From assembly GCA_033439295.1 (NCBI GenBank), contig JAVTLE010000001.1:1302001-1366000 (forward strand): 64,000 nt of DNA, read 5' to 3'. Within the stretch, counting starts at the first letter, position 1. Each line of letters opens with the position of its first letter. This stretch comes from Deuterostichococcus epilithicus (Eukaryota > Chlorophyta > Trebouxiophyceae > Prasiolales > Stichococcaceae). Positions 25,090 through 36,949 of this stretch are shown one piece after another. The position numbers and the translations under genes are program-made. The notes beneath the pieces are model-generated. The model was given only the letters and a program-made list of their open reading frames with translations, was not told the DNA's origin and did no database searches.

Positions 25090-28000
25090 ATGAACAGCGG
25101 CGGCGAAGTCGAGCTGCCATCCACATCTCGTTTGCTACCACTGGCGGCGTACCCGTTTGCAGGTGTGCAGCAGCAGCACGACTGGTCCGGCTCAGCCTCA
25201 GAAGGCGCCAAAGCCGGGGAGCAAAACTGCCCCGCCAGCGAGCCTGGGCCGCAGGACCCTTGGATGGTGACCGCCGCCCGCCAGCGGGCGCACTCAGCCT
25301 CTGACGGGTCCGCACCGACGTCGCTGGCGGGCTCCCTGCCGAGCACACCGCTGCGGCGACAGCTCGGCGGGGTCGCTGACTCCGAACCGCTTGCATGGGG
25401 CTCTGGCGCTGGCGGCGACGGCGGCGGCGGCAGCGTCGCCTCGGAGCTGCCGACGATGCTGCCGCCGCTCAAGCACATGCTGCGGGCGCGCGCGTCGCTG
25501 CCGCTCGACTCGCAGCTGGATCAGCTGAAGCCCACGCAGAGAGCTCGGCCCGCCAGTGCCGCGCAGCTCGAGAGCCGCCTGGCGCTGGCGCAGCAGTCGG
25601 ACGCTGCGCAGCGCCCCATTCTTGGGCAGCACTATCCATTGCCCGCCCAGCAGCAGCCGCAGCAGCATACCGGCACGGCTTCACCGGCGGGATTTGGTGG
25701 CGCACCGCTACACGGCAGCGCGCAGTCCCAGCCACGCGCGCCGGCGCCGTCGCCGGAGAGCCTGAGCATGCGGGAGCTCATGGAGGCCGCAGCAGCGGCG
25801 CGGCGGCTGGAGGGTGAGGTGCTGGCCCTGCAGGCACGGCTCGCCGGCGAGGTCGCCGACCGGCGGCGCAGCGAGGCGGGCTTGGAGGGGCTGCATGCCG
25901 CCAATGACAGGTCGTCGTATACTGTTTGCACTGACTTCTTACTGTTGATGCGCTGACTTGCTGCTGTAAATCTCAAGTGCGCTCGGGGTCATCGTTGCCT
26001 GGTCAGAGCTTCTCCGAATGCCTGCTGAAGCTCCAGGCTGCCCTGGTGGGAAAAGATGGCGCGGCAAGCGCACAGTGGATCGTGCTCATTGTGCATCTTC
26101 CTCCTCCTCTGTTCGCAGGCTCAATGGCGAGGTGCATCAACTGCACGGGCGCCTGCAGGCAGCGGGCACGGAGCAGCAGCGGGCCGACCAGGAGGCTCGG
26201 GAGCTGCACGCTGCGAACGACAGGTGCTGAGAGCGGTGGCGTGTCCTGCTGCTGCATGCTGCACTGCGGTGCCGTGATGCTGGTTTGCACATCCCGCTGC
26301 ATGGCTGCAGAACGACGGGTTTGGGATTTGCACATCCCGTCGCTGTGTCAGGACCATGATCCCTCGCATTCTCGTCTACCTGTGGCCACGTCGGTGATAC
26401 ACGAGTTTGGGGAGCATCAAATCCTGCTCAGCGGACTGATGGCCTACCACGCTTGCAGGCTGTGCAGCGAGCTGCAGCAGCTGCGGGGGCAGCAGCAAGC
26501 AGTGGGCGCTGAGCAGCAGCAGGTGGCGGAGCAGGCGCAGGAGCTGCAGGCAGCAAACGACAGGTGCAGAAGCGTGCGGCATCGTGTAGCGGCGCTGTGC
26601 TGCTGGCTGTTGCCCGTGTTGCAGCATGGCTGCAGGCTGACCCATCAGGCGCTCATCGCGTCGCTGCGGCAGTGGCACGATGCCCTGCCTCACCTCGTCC
26701 GATGTGGACACATCCTGATGGTACTGTGGTGTCTAATTGCTGGGCGCGGGCTGTTGCTCTGCAAACCTGCAGTCCTGCCGGATTCGCAGGCTGAACAGCG
26801 AGCTGCAGCAGCTGCGGGGGCAGCTGCAGGCAGCGGGCGAGGAGCACCAGCGGGCGGCAGAGGAGGCGCATGAAGTGCAGGCAGCCAACGAAGCGCTGCA
26901 GCGGCAGGTCAAGGTGACAAACGTCCCATCGCATATTTGAGGCGCCTGCTTGAGATCTGAGATCTGAGGCCCCCCAGATCTGAGGCCCCCACTGCTGGAC
27001 TGTTTGTGTGTTGCGATGTTTGCTGATGCATCAGTTCCCTCAGGGAGCATGCAGCTGAGGTCATGCATTGTCCCTTTCTGCAAAGCCTCGGATCTTTGCT
27101 CGAACCCAAGCAGTGATTCCCCCGATGCCAACGTCATTACAGGAGCGAGACGCTGCCGGGCAGGCGCTCGCGGCGCAGGCCGCCGACATGCACGAAGCAC
27201 TTTCGGCAGCAGAGGCAGAAATTGCGCGCCTGCAACGGCTGGGCAAAACGACCAGCGCAGACACGTCGGCCCTGCAGGTGCATCCACGGACATAGCGATG
27301 CGGGCCGCATCTTCGATGGTCTCCGAGATGACTGAACTGCGACACTGGCCAGAATTTTCGTGGCTGCGACACATGTCTGCAGCACCAACAGGCCTCCCCG
27401 CACACGCACACGCACATCCAGCGTCACCGCCGGAGCTTCCGCCAGGCTCGCTGTCAGCGACGACAAGTCCTGGAGTGCTTGCCGGTCTCGGCAATCGCCA
27501 TTTGCCTTTTGCCCTTTTCAATTGCCTGCTGGATTGTCTTGCGTGCAGGAGCAGCTGGCGGCGGCGCAGGCGGAGGCCCAGCAGGCGCGCGACGAGGCGG
27601 AGGCGGCCGCCCGGCGCCTGCGCGGCGCGCAGGCGGCCGCAGCCGACGCGGAGGACCGCGCCCAGCGCCTGCAGCAGGAGACTTCGTTCGCCAGGCAGCG
27701 GTGGGCTCCTGCTGGCCGCCTGCCTGTCTGCCCGCCCTGCCTGGAACCGTCTGACACCGACACATTGTACTCCTGACAGGCTCACTCTGCAGGGCTGGAG
27801 GGCCAAGGGGCGTCTATCGCAACAAGGGAATCCAGTCAGCAGGTGAAGGTCCAGCAGCCCACAACCAATCGCTTGTCCATGCCGGGATGAGGCGGCGACG
27901 GAGGGGCCGGCTTGGACGGCGCCGCCAGAACCAGGACCCCAATTGAAAGCATCCTTTTCTGGGATTCGTTTTCTCGCTTTTCTCGCAACTCCACAGGGCG

Positions 28001-30676
28001 GACGGGGCGGCGTCAGACTGGCCGGCTTGCAGGGCGCCGCCGGAAGCAGGAGCCCACGACCCCTCCGCGATGCTGCAGGGCGGACGAGGCGATGTCCGAA
28101 GGGCGGGGCCTGGAGGGCGCTGCCGGGCGGCTGCGGGAGGAGAACGAGCGGCTGGCATCGCAGGCGGCGCACCTGCAGGCGCAGCTCGACCGCGCCGCCG
28201 GCGAGGCGCGCTCCAAGTCCGCGGGTGCGCGCTAGCTAAATCCTTCACCCTTCAGCGGCAGCGAGCGTCCGAGCTTTCGCGATTCGAGACATCCCGCAGC
28301 GCTCTGACGAGTGGGTGCGAGTGAGGGCACCCGAGTGGGGGGGCACGGGCGCCATAATTTCAGTCATAAGTGCGCCTGAGGGGGCACTCTGGGGCATTCT
28401 GCGCCTCAAGAGTGCATGCCCCAGTGCATGCCCTAGTAGTGCATGCCCCGGTGTATGCCCTGCCGCACCCCTGTACACCGTGCTGCAGCCTTTCCGAGGG
28501 ATGCACCACGGCAGGAGCCCGCACAGTTTTGCCGCCCACCGCGAGCACATTGCCCGGCCGGCGCAGAGGCCGGCGGCCTCGCACGGCGCCTGGCGGAGGC
28601 GGAGGCCGCGGGCGGACGCGGCGGCGCGCGACGCCGCCGCCGCCCGCCGCCGCTGCAGCGATCTGGACCACCAGAACCAGGTGCTGCACGCACAGTTCGC
28701 GGCGGCGCGGGAGGAGGCCACCGACCTGCGCGCCCGCCACAGGTGTGCGGCCCTAAGTGTTGAACCCTGAACCCTAAACCCAACGCCCGCCACAGGTGTG
28801 CGGCTAGGGTGAAGGGCACACATGCCCCCGAGCGCCAGTGCTGCGAGCGCCGGCGCTGTGTGCGTTCAAAGTGAGGGACTGATGTTTGGGCGAACAATCA
28901 CCTGACGGCATGTGCTCCGTCCCATCTCGCATATATCAAATACGTGATTGCGCTGAATTGCTGCATCGTGTGTTGCTCAGCCCACACTCATCCTACTCCA
29001 TCTGCACGCAATTGGCTGAGGTGCGCGCCGTTATGCAAGGCTCTTTGTGTGCGGACTGCATCTCAGGCGTCTGGAGCGGACCAGCCTTTCGACCTTCGAG
29101 GGCTCACCTGCGGCCGGCGACCCTCCCATGCGGCACCGCCAGTCCCTCGGCGTGCCGCCCGACCTGTTTTGTGGGTCGAGCCGCAGCGGGGCTGGCGGCG
29201 CCAGCGCAGAGGAGCCTGCGTATCAGCCGCTGCCCGCGCCAGCCACACCCAGCCCCCAGGATCCAGACAGGTGGGTGCAAGCCTCATTGCCTCCGCCAGA
29301 AGGTTGGCTGCACTGCCATGCGCCTACAGGGCTTCAGCGTTAGGGCCCGCGGATTGGTTCCATTGTCATCGTGTCCACCTGGAAGCAAGCACGTCGTGAT
29401 TCGCCACATCAGCATACCCACCCACCTGTGAAGATTATTCCAGTGAGCCCTGCGAATGAAGTCGCTCTTGCATTTTCTGCAGGTATGGCCATGGCGGTCG
29501 CCGCAGCTCAGCGGAAGCGTACGGCATGGCGCCGGGTCACCTGCGGCCTGCGACGCCTGAGCAGCCGCCGTACCTCTACGGCCCGCCGCCAACAGCTGAG
29601 CCACAGTTCAGCCAGCAGCCGCACGGACTCCAGCCGCCGGAGAAGAGCCGACATAGCGGTGAGAAAAATGGTCAGCTGCATCGGTGCCTGGACCGTCTGC
29701 AGAAAGGCAGCCCGCAGCAGACTTTGGTGTGGATTGAGCTCTCGCATACATGTGGTGCTGGCCTGCTGTGCGGGGGTGAGGTCCGCTTGGTGGGCTAAAA
29801 CGTCTGGCGATTTCTGCTGCAGGGTGGGCCACCGAGCCGGAGTGGCAGGGCCCACAATCGGGGTATGCGGCAGCCCGGGATGGCGGCGCTGCGGCGGCCG
29901 ACGCCGGGCGCCGGACGCCGCAGCAGCAGCCGCCACCGCATCAGCAGCCGCCGTCGCCATCGCCGGCCAAGCAGCGGGAGGCAGAAGAGTTCTTCATGCG
30001 GCGCGGCGGGCGGAGAGCAGCCGTTGAGGGGGCCGGCGACGCCGAGCGGTCTGGCAATCGGCCCTTCGGCACCGAGCAGTCTCTGGAGGTGCGATTTTGC
30101 GGGTCCATTCCTATACTGTTTCCTCCGGAAGCCTCTCACATGAAATGCTGTTCTCGCTGTGCAGCAGCATCAGTGGGACAGTCAGCACCGCGCGTCGCCG
30201 TATCTGGGCCGTCAGGCGGCTTGTGCGGAGTGGAGTGCAGAACGGCTGTCTTGGGAAGCAGAGCCCCTGGCCGGCACGTCCATTGCCACGCTGAGCCAGC
30301 TGTGGCGAGGGGGCGGCGCGCCTTGGCGACATTCCCAGTGTCGCCCTTACCCAACCGCGGCCTGTGGCACCAGGCCGCCCGCGGGAGCCAGNGTCCCCCC
30401 CCTCTCCCCCGGGCGCAGGACCTAGGAATGCTGATTCAGATCATGAATCCTCTCTTGCAGGAGCTGATGCAGCAGACGAAGGACCGAGAAGGCGCGCTGA
30501 TGGCGCTGATGATGGAGCGCAATGAACTGTCCTGCGAGTTTGCTAAGATGCCGGCGCACGGCGGGCGTACAATCGCGGAGCGGCGGCGCAAAGCTGAGCT
30601 GGAGGCCCGCCTGGAGGCCATTGACCGGGAGGCATCGACGCTGCGACTGCAACTCAAGCGCCTCGGTGTTGCATGA
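25090..30676 (+). CDS. coiled-coil protein with tandem repeat exons, function unknown
   Basis: I do not recognise a named family. Thirteen exons are supported: 25090-25910 (long Ser/Pro/Gln-rich N-terminus), 26119-26223, 26459-26563, 26790-26907, 27143-27277, 27549-27700, 28079-28224, 28567-28742, 29067-29270, 29483-29658, 29823-30088, one from 30165 with unclear 3' end near an N at 30392, and about 30461-30676. The centre is coiled coil; the 29-30 kb exons are Pro/Gln-rich (YLYGPPPTAEPQF). The last exon is highly charged (RTIAERRRKAELEARLEAID) and ends KRLGVA. Exon 8 changes frame internally, so the model is broken there. A structural or cytoskeletal scaffold is plausible but inferred. Start Met 25090 could instead be 25048. 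Confidence 0.7.
26119..26907 (+). repeat. tandemly duplicated 105-nt coiled-coil exons
   Basis: Exons 26119-26223 and 26459-26563 are each exactly 105 bases with identical phase, and 26790-26907 is a third, slightly longer copy. Each encodes 35 residues (five heptads) built as RLxSELQQLRGQLQAAG, then EEAxELQAANDR. The end of exon 1 (RLEGEVLALQARLAGE...LHAANDR) is a fourth unit. Symmetric exons can be gained, lost or skipped without changing frame. Confidence 0.9.
26940..26991. repeat. GATCTGAGGCCCCC short tandem repeat
   Basis: Three AGATCTGAG units and two copies of AGATCTGAGGCCCCC occur in the intron after the last tandem exon. Confidence 0.7.
28408..28456. repeat. TGCATGCCC tandem repeat
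   Basis: Four imperfect copies of GTGCATGCCC(C/T) occur in the intron before exon 8 of the coiled-coil gene. There is no coding role. Confidence 0.75.
28731..28803 (+). repeat. perfect 20-bp exon-donor duplication around telomere-like DNA
   Basis: CGCCCGCCACAGGTGTGCGG, covering the exon 8 end and its donor (CAG|GTGTGC), occurs at 28731-28750 and again, identical, at 28784-28803. The 33 bases between contain GAACCCTGAACCCTAAACCC. This is the youngest-looking of the four donor-side cases. Confidence 0.9.
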
Positions 30677-31199
30677 GGCTGCGGCTGCCGCTCAGGAGGC
30701 TGGGCCTGCCGCGTGAGCGCTACTAGTTGTGGCGATGGCAGTGCCCAACAAGTGCTGCGACTCATGGCTCATGGTGGCGCATGCCAGCAAGGCTGAATGT
30801 ACCTTTAGCGAGTGACGAGGTCTGCCCTGATATGGACGGCAGCGCACACACCTTTAAGGGATCGCATTGGAGATTTTTTGTTAGCCCGCCAAATCAGACA
30901 TTTTGGATGCATTTCACAATGTCAGATTTGTCAGATGTTGAAGGAACTGCTGTGGTCATGTAAGGGTTTGCCTGAGCAGTCTTGCAAGGAACTCTCAAGA
31001 AAGGATTGCCGCACATTGAATGACACACGTCCGCAGCCGATTCAGGACCTACACTGCCATGCAGAGTCTCTTACGCTGCAAGCGCATCCTCCATGCTTTG
31101 ACAGTACGACACAGCCGCTGTCCAGCCATAGCGAGGTGCCGCACTCAGGCGTCCCGCGCTTCACAATACGTTCTCCTGGGAAGTCCGGCGGCCAGCCTC
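30677..31199. other. convergent intergenic region
   Basis: About 520 bases lie between two convergent stop codons. It should hold both 3' UTRs and polyadenylation signals. A more AT-rich stretch is present at 30850-30960. No gene is seen. Confidence 0.4.
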
Positions 31200-32674
31200 C
31201 TAAGGGTGCTCCAGCGGGTTCTGGTAGCTGCCCCGCTCGCGTAGGAAGTCGGGCGCCGCAGGGTTGTACGACTGCCGCGGTGACCGCTGCCCCAGCGCGA
31301 TGGGCCCGCTGCCGTACTTGGCGGCCCCGTAGTGCAGCAGCACGTCCTGCGTCAGCACGGCGCCACAGGGTGTCAGCATGTGCATACAGCGAGGGCAGGC
31401 AGCATTGTCGTTGTGCTGATGCAGGGCGAATTGCTTTTGCATTCAGAAAGGAAATGTGTGGTCCCGTCGACCTGGCCTCGCTCATTGCATGAGCAGCAGC
31501 CCGTCAGGGCACTGCCAGATGACTCAATCTCGCCATGACCAGACGAGGGGATGAGAAGATTCGTGCTTCACCTCTGGGTAGATGCCCTTCTCCTCCGTTG
31601 CCCCGTACTTGCCCTTGGCCCGCGAATAGCTGAGCGGTGTCCAGTCCTTGGGCGATACCGCATCCAGGTCCGCTCCATACTCCTGCGGGGTGCTTGCCGA
31701 TGTTCGACGTTCGCAATTGTGCCCTCCACGCTGAGCACATCGACAGCGCCACCGCAGATCCGACGCTCATCGTGATGATGTGTGCGAGGCTCCACATGCG
31801 CTGCAGATTGGCGCGGCGGCGGCGAGATTGTAATGTGGCTGCACACCGCCAGGGTGGCAAAGCTTCCTGCAGAGCGGTTTACAGCATGACACTGTTGAAT
31901 CTTGGCGAGGAAATGTTGTGATACCTTGCACAGCTTGAGCGTCTCCACGCCGCCGTCAATCGCCCAGAATAGCGTCAGGTCTCCGCCGTTGTTGACGTAA
32001 TTGGGATCCGCCCCGGCGCGCAGCAGCGCCTTCGCGCACTCGAGGCGGCCGCGGTGCAGCGCCACCATCAGAGGCGTGTACCCCTCTGCGCACAGGTGAC
32101 GCGGGGTGTCGCCTTGGCGTGCGCTCAGCATGGTGACAGAACGTGGCCGGCAGGCCGGATCACCACACCATGGACTGCTGCTTGGCAATGGACACGCTTA
32201 TGATGCTGCGAAATGTAATGCAAGCTCGTCACAGTGCTTCACAGAAGCCGTGCATTCTGTTCCCTCGGCCCGCACGCTGGCAGCCGCGGCGCCTTGGAAC
32301 AGATTTGGGCCAAGGGTTTGCTGAAGCCACTGCATGTATACATGATCAGCGACATGAATTATGACTATGTGAATGCCCTATGGCTCCCTGGGCATCTGGA
32401 AGAGTGGAAGAGCTGGCGCAGCACCTGGCGATTGATAGGCGCGGCCAAAGACGAAGTTGACGTCGGCGCCGTCGTCGATCTTCTCATAAACCTTCCGCAC
32501 ATCATTCTTCACGATCGCATTGTACAGCTCCTCCGTTGCGCGGTTCCCCTTCGTGACGTCGTCGCCGACGGCCTCTGGATCGTAGTCCGGGTGGTGCGCC
32601 CCGCGGCCGCCGTCCCACTGCGTCTCATACGCGCCGTCCGCCTCCTTCTGCCGCTTCTTCATGATCTCCTCCAT
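31200..32674 (-). CDS. ankyrin-repeat protein of plant/algal type
   Basis: Four exons keep phase: 32674-32425, 32085-31925, 31682-31572 and 31346-31200, giving 222 residues. The N-terminus MEEIMKKRQKEADGAYETQW is charged. Ankyrin repeats follow: ATEELYNAIVKNDVRKVYEK with IDDGADVNFV; EGYTPLMVALHRGRLECAKA with LLRAGADPNYV; GGDLTLFWAIDGGVETLKLC; and EYGADLDAVSPK with DWTPLSYSRAKGKYG. A conserved tail SPRQSYNPAAPDFLRERGSY ends the protein. Such proteins are protein-binding scaffolds; the partner is unknown. An in-frame TGA just upstream of the ATG at 32674 supports this start unless an upstream exon (for instance a transit peptide) is spliced on. It diverges from ATG4. Confidence 0.85.
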
Positions 32675-33442
32675 TGTGGAACCTCAAGGATCACGCTATG
32701 GAGAAAGCTTCGAAGTGCAACGGAGCGTTCCGGAGCAGAGCAGCGCCCGATCCTTGCAATGGCGGTCCGGGTTTGGAGCAGACGTGCTGCAGTTTGGAAG
32801 TCAAAACTTCGAAAGGGTGAACGTGCGAGCGCTCCCAATGCAAGCTGCGGCACTCCGCAGCTCGGACGCCCGCCTGCCTTCCCCGAAATTTGGCTCCCCG
32901 TCGCATCATCGACCCCCACGAAATCCCACGACACGACAGCGTCGCGCAAATTCCCCGCGTCTCCCATTGCCTGTCTTTCTGTGGTCTGGTAGCCGAGACT
33001 GCCGGCCTCGTTATCCCGTGCTGGTCAATCAGATGTTGACCTCACACCCTCGCAAGGGTGACTCACAGGCATCGGGTACTGTCCTTGCTGGAACGAGACT
33101 TGCCGGCCCGGTTCAGAGGGGGTGCACATCATCGCGATAGGAGCAGTAGCTCGTCTGAGCAGTCATCCCAGTGGTCAGGGTAAGGGTCCATGCCAACAGG
33201 CTCTGACTGCCGTGCGGCGCGGGCACGCCGCAAGTTGATACCCTGCACTTTGCAACAGTCGAGTTCAGCCCCGATGGACGCTGGGCGGTAATCTGTTGCG
33301 CCTCCTTGATCCTGGCGTCTTGGCCGCAGGGCGTGCCAACAATCGCTGCGAGGGAGTTCCGTTTGCGAGTTTGAATTTGGTGCCGTGACGCAAGCCGGTC
33401 GGTGCTCAGAATGCCCAGCGACCTCGCTCTCTCTCGGCACCG
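32675..33442. promoter_or_regulatory. divergent intergenic spacer
   Basis: About 770 bases lie between the ankyrin protein start (minus) and ATG4 start (plus). A minus-strand ORF at 32659-32967 could be a 5' exon of the ankyrin gene, but it ends in a stop in its own frame. No clear motif is seen. Confidence 0.35.
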
Positions 33443-36400
33443 ATGAAAGCAGTCGGCCGATCAGATGCCAACAGCGGTGACGCACACGTGAAAGCGGCCG
33501 GTGAAGACGACAGCCGCGAAGCTGGCGAGGTGCCTGCCGGCCCCAGGCCTGCCCTCACGCCAGCGGCAGCGACAGAAGCAGCGGCGCCAGCCGCTGCAGC
33601 AGGAAGACCAGCAGCCCCTGCCGCGCCGCCCGTCGACGGCGAGGTTGTCCCGAACCCGGCCCCTTCTGTGCCGGAGGGTCCTCAGGTTCAGGGCCCACTC
33701 GGCACAGTTGCCGGCTGGCGCCTGGGGTGGCGGCGCACCTGCCACACCATGGCGCAGGCGCTCGGCCTGAAGCGGCTGCAGGATTACATTCAGGTTCGGC
33801 ATCCTTTCACTTGACCACTCCTGTGGCTTTGCCGCCCTGCAGCCACCACTGTGCGTGCGATGCGCAGTGGTCCGTCACAGAAGATGCACACATCCTCCAC
33901 CGACTTGTGCTGCCCTTGTTGCGAGCTGTGCCACAAGTCGTATCCTAGGTTATGTCGGTCCATGCTGCATGCCCAACTTGGAGCACGAGCCACCACGGTC
34001 CTGGTGGCTCACCTGCTGCTGAGACACCAGCTGCTGTTGCTGTGTCTGCAGGGCGCCGGCACGGAGCTGGCGCCGGACCGCCCGGTGTGGCTGCTGGGCG
34101 TGGAGCACAGGCCCAGGTCGCTTGATGTTGCAGAGACGCAACATGACGGAGCGTCTCAGGCACAGGTCGGCAACCTCAACTCAGCAGGAGCCCCACCCCA
34201 CACCCCACAATCCAATTGTCTGTGCTCAAACATCTTGGCAACCTGTGACTGACAACGAGGTCCCGCGCTGTCCTGGTGCAAGAGTTCGCTTCATTGCGAC
34301 AGCTGTCTCACAGTGTGTGTCTGTGGTGCCTGCAGCATGAGGACGCGATCCTTGACTTCAGGTCCCGCACATGGGTCACTTACAGGCGGGGCTTCCCCCC
34401 GATAGGTGGGCCACCTAGCTGCGGCACCATGCTCTGCAGAGAAGAACACCAGGCTTAATAGCACGGAGGCAGCGTGACTGAAGCAGACCCACGTTTGCAG
34501 TCGATCCGAGGCTCAGGAATCGTGGTCTGTCTTACGAAGCCTGCTGCACCTGCGCAGGCGCCACTGCACTGACATCCGACATGGGCTGGGGTTGTACCCT
34601 GCGCAGCGGCCAGATGCTGCTTGCAGAGGTGCGTGCCCTGGCTGCCCCTTGACACCTCAGACCGGTCTCCTGCACCCAGTTCGAGACACCGTGCATCGTT
34701 TCTGGGTTTTAGGGTTTTAGAAAACTGCCAACATCACGGACCCCGCTGCGCCAGCATCTCGTTCGTGGTCGGTGAGGCAGAACACGTGTTGTAGGGCCTG
34801 GTGCGGCACATGATGGGGCGCGCCTGGCGCCTGGGCGGCGGCTGCGGGCAGCCGTCGGAGGTGGCGCAGATGCTGCGGTGGCTGCATGACAGCCCGGCGC
34901 CCACCTCGCCGTTCTCCGTGCACAACCTGTGCTCTGCGCCCGGCGTCAGTGGGTAGGTGTAGCTTGACTGCATCTTGACTGCCTGGACACGCCAGGACTG
35001 CGCCCACCGCAGTCAACTGGCCACAAGGGCACACCAGCTGCAGCCGCTGTGGCTGTCACTGCTCAACTTTCATAGCTGAGACAGGGATGATCGGCAATGC
35101 TGGAGTGACGCATGAATGCCTTTCTGCAGCGGCACAAGGCAGATTGCGCAACTAGCTGAGACTGTCGCCTCTGTCTCAATACATCAGGGTGCAGGCCGGC
35201 GAGTGGCTGGGGCCGTGGGTGCTGTGCCGGGCGCTGGAGGTGGCGATCAATGCCGCGAGGCCGCTCGGCATCGCCGCGCATGTGCTGGCGGAACCCGGTG
35301 GCGGCGCGCCCTCGGTGTATCCCTCCTCCCTGGAGAAGGCGTTCTTTCCTGAGGGTGATGGCGCCGATGGCGGCGGCATCGGCGCGCCGGCATCAGCGCT
35401 GATCGTGCTGCTGCCGCTGACTCTGGGCATCGATAAGGTGAGACAGTGTTTAATGAGGAAGAACCTGGTAGCTTGCCAGAGAACGGTATTAGAATTGGAA
35501 TTCATCAAGCCTTAAGCACTACTGTCCGTGCCGCGGGCCGAGCAGGTTCCCCAGTGCGGTGGGTGGCCCACATGACAGCGCTGGCGCCTGATCAGATGCG
35601 TATTTGGGTGCCGACAAGACTCTGCGGCAAGCCTTCGGCAGCGTTGTCCTTACCCTCTCAAAACGGTAGCCCTTGAAACTGCCGCTCTGGTGCAGCGATG
35701 CCCCCGCTGACGCCCGCTCCCCCCGTGTCGTGCAGGTCAACCCGCGCTACGTACCGCAGATCCAGACGGTGCTCACCTGGCCGCACAGCATCGGCATCGT
35801 CGGTGGCCGCCCGGGCTCCTCGCTCTACTTCGTCGGTCTGCAGGACGATAACGTGCTGTTCCTGGACCCCCACGAAACTCAGCAGGTGCATGTGCGACTG
35901 CCGGTCACAACAGATGGCTCACCCGCAAAGCGGAGTGCACCCGCTGCCATGTCGTCTGTCTGTGCAATGTCACATGGTCTCCCAGTACCTGCGCCTGCTT
36001 CCCGTTCGCCCTCCTGTACCAGAAGAGACTGCCTATGGGTTGCGCACATCATTGCCATCGTGCCACACAGGTGGTTCCGGACTCCGAGGTGGGCGACCCG
36101 GCGACCTACCACTGTAATACCCTGCGCCTGATGCCGCTGGCGTCCATCGATCCCTCCCTGGCCATCGGCTTCTACTGCCGCTCTGCAGGTACGCTCGAGC
36201 AACGACAGGTTGCCCAATGCCATGCTTTGCAGGCACGTGCTGTGCCCTGCATGTATCGTGTATCGTCCTGAGCCCGTTGGAAGCACGCACTTTACGTTGC
36301 CCAATGCGAAGACCCCAATGGCACCACGAAGGGCAGGAGCAAGGCCGAACAAAGGGCCCAAGCGCAGAGACCCACGGCTGTTTGCGCGCAGAATCGCTGA

Positions 36401-36561
36401 GGGCGCTATGCAGCCAGCTGGCGGAGCTTGAGGTCAAATCTGCGGGTGCGCCGCTGGTGTCAATTGCCAAAGGGGATGCGCCGGCAGCAGCGGACTGGCA
36501 GCACGAGTCGTCCTCTTCTTCCTCTGAGGCGGGCAAGGGCGAGGACTGGGAGCTCCTCTAG
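33443..36561 (+). CDS. ATG4: autophagy cysteine protease ATG4
   Basis: Cleaves the ATG8 C-terminus to expose glycine and later releases lipidated ATG8 from membranes. Nine exons keep phase: 33443-33793, 34052-34116, about 34314-34405, 34558-34628, 34795-34952, 35188-35437, 35736-35885, 36071-36188 and 36392-36561, giving 474 residues. Motifs: VWLLGVEHRP; FRSRTWVTYRRGFPPIG; the catalytic Cys in SDMGWGCTLRSGQMLLAE; SPFSVHNL; GEWLGPWVLCRALE; and IGIVGGRPGSSLYFVGLQDD with FLDPHETQ, which carries the catalytic Asp and His. The first ~100 residues are Ala/Pro-rich and disordered. The C-terminus EDWELL* fits an ATG8-interacting (LIR/AIM) motif, W-x-x-L preceded by acidic residues. The third exon's acceptor is the least certain border. 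Confidence 0.93.
34704..34720 (+). repeat. TTTTAGGG-type telomere-like motif in ATG4 intron
   Basis: GGGTTTTAGGGTTTTAG is two units of the Chlamydomonas-type telomere repeat, between ATG4 exons 4 and 5. Downstream 34757-34782 weakly resembles the exon 4 end, but too weakly to call a copy. Confidence 0.7.
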
Positions 36562-36949
36562 TAGCCTGGGTTTCGCCTTTGTGCAATCGCCTGCGAAGAG
36601 CCTGCTGGCTCGGCCTTGGCAGGCGGGCGCTGCCGCTGAGTCTCGAACGACACAGCCCTGTACCTAGCTGTTTCGGAATGCCCTGTGTTGTCATCATGAC
36701 CCTGCTTCCCCTGTACAGTCTGTAGCACACTAGGTAGCAGCTTGTAGAACAGCCGCACTGTAGCTGGACCTTGCGTTGCGTGTGTAATTGTGCAAGTCGA
36801 ATTCCTTGGGTCGGCCAGTTCTCCCGCCCTGCAGCTGCCTGCAAAACCCTGCAGAAAGGGTCGAGGGGGAATGCGCTCTTCACCAGCAGCAGGAGCGCAC
36901 ACCAGACCTCTTTGCACGTTGCGTGGCGGACCTCAGAGCAGGCGGCACC
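36562..36949. promoter_or_regulatory. spacer with the eS26 promoter
   Basis: About 390 bases lie between the ATG4 stop and the eS26 start, same strand. It must hold the ATG4 3' UTR and the eS26 promoter/5' UTR. TGTAAT-like and TGTAGC motifs occur, but no decisive poly(A) or TATA signal can be assigned. Confidence 0.35.

Noticed and set aside
26733-28172. 479-codon antisense ORF over the coiled-coil gene
   Set aside because: It runs across introns and exons of the real gene without any recognisable domain; GC-rich shadow.
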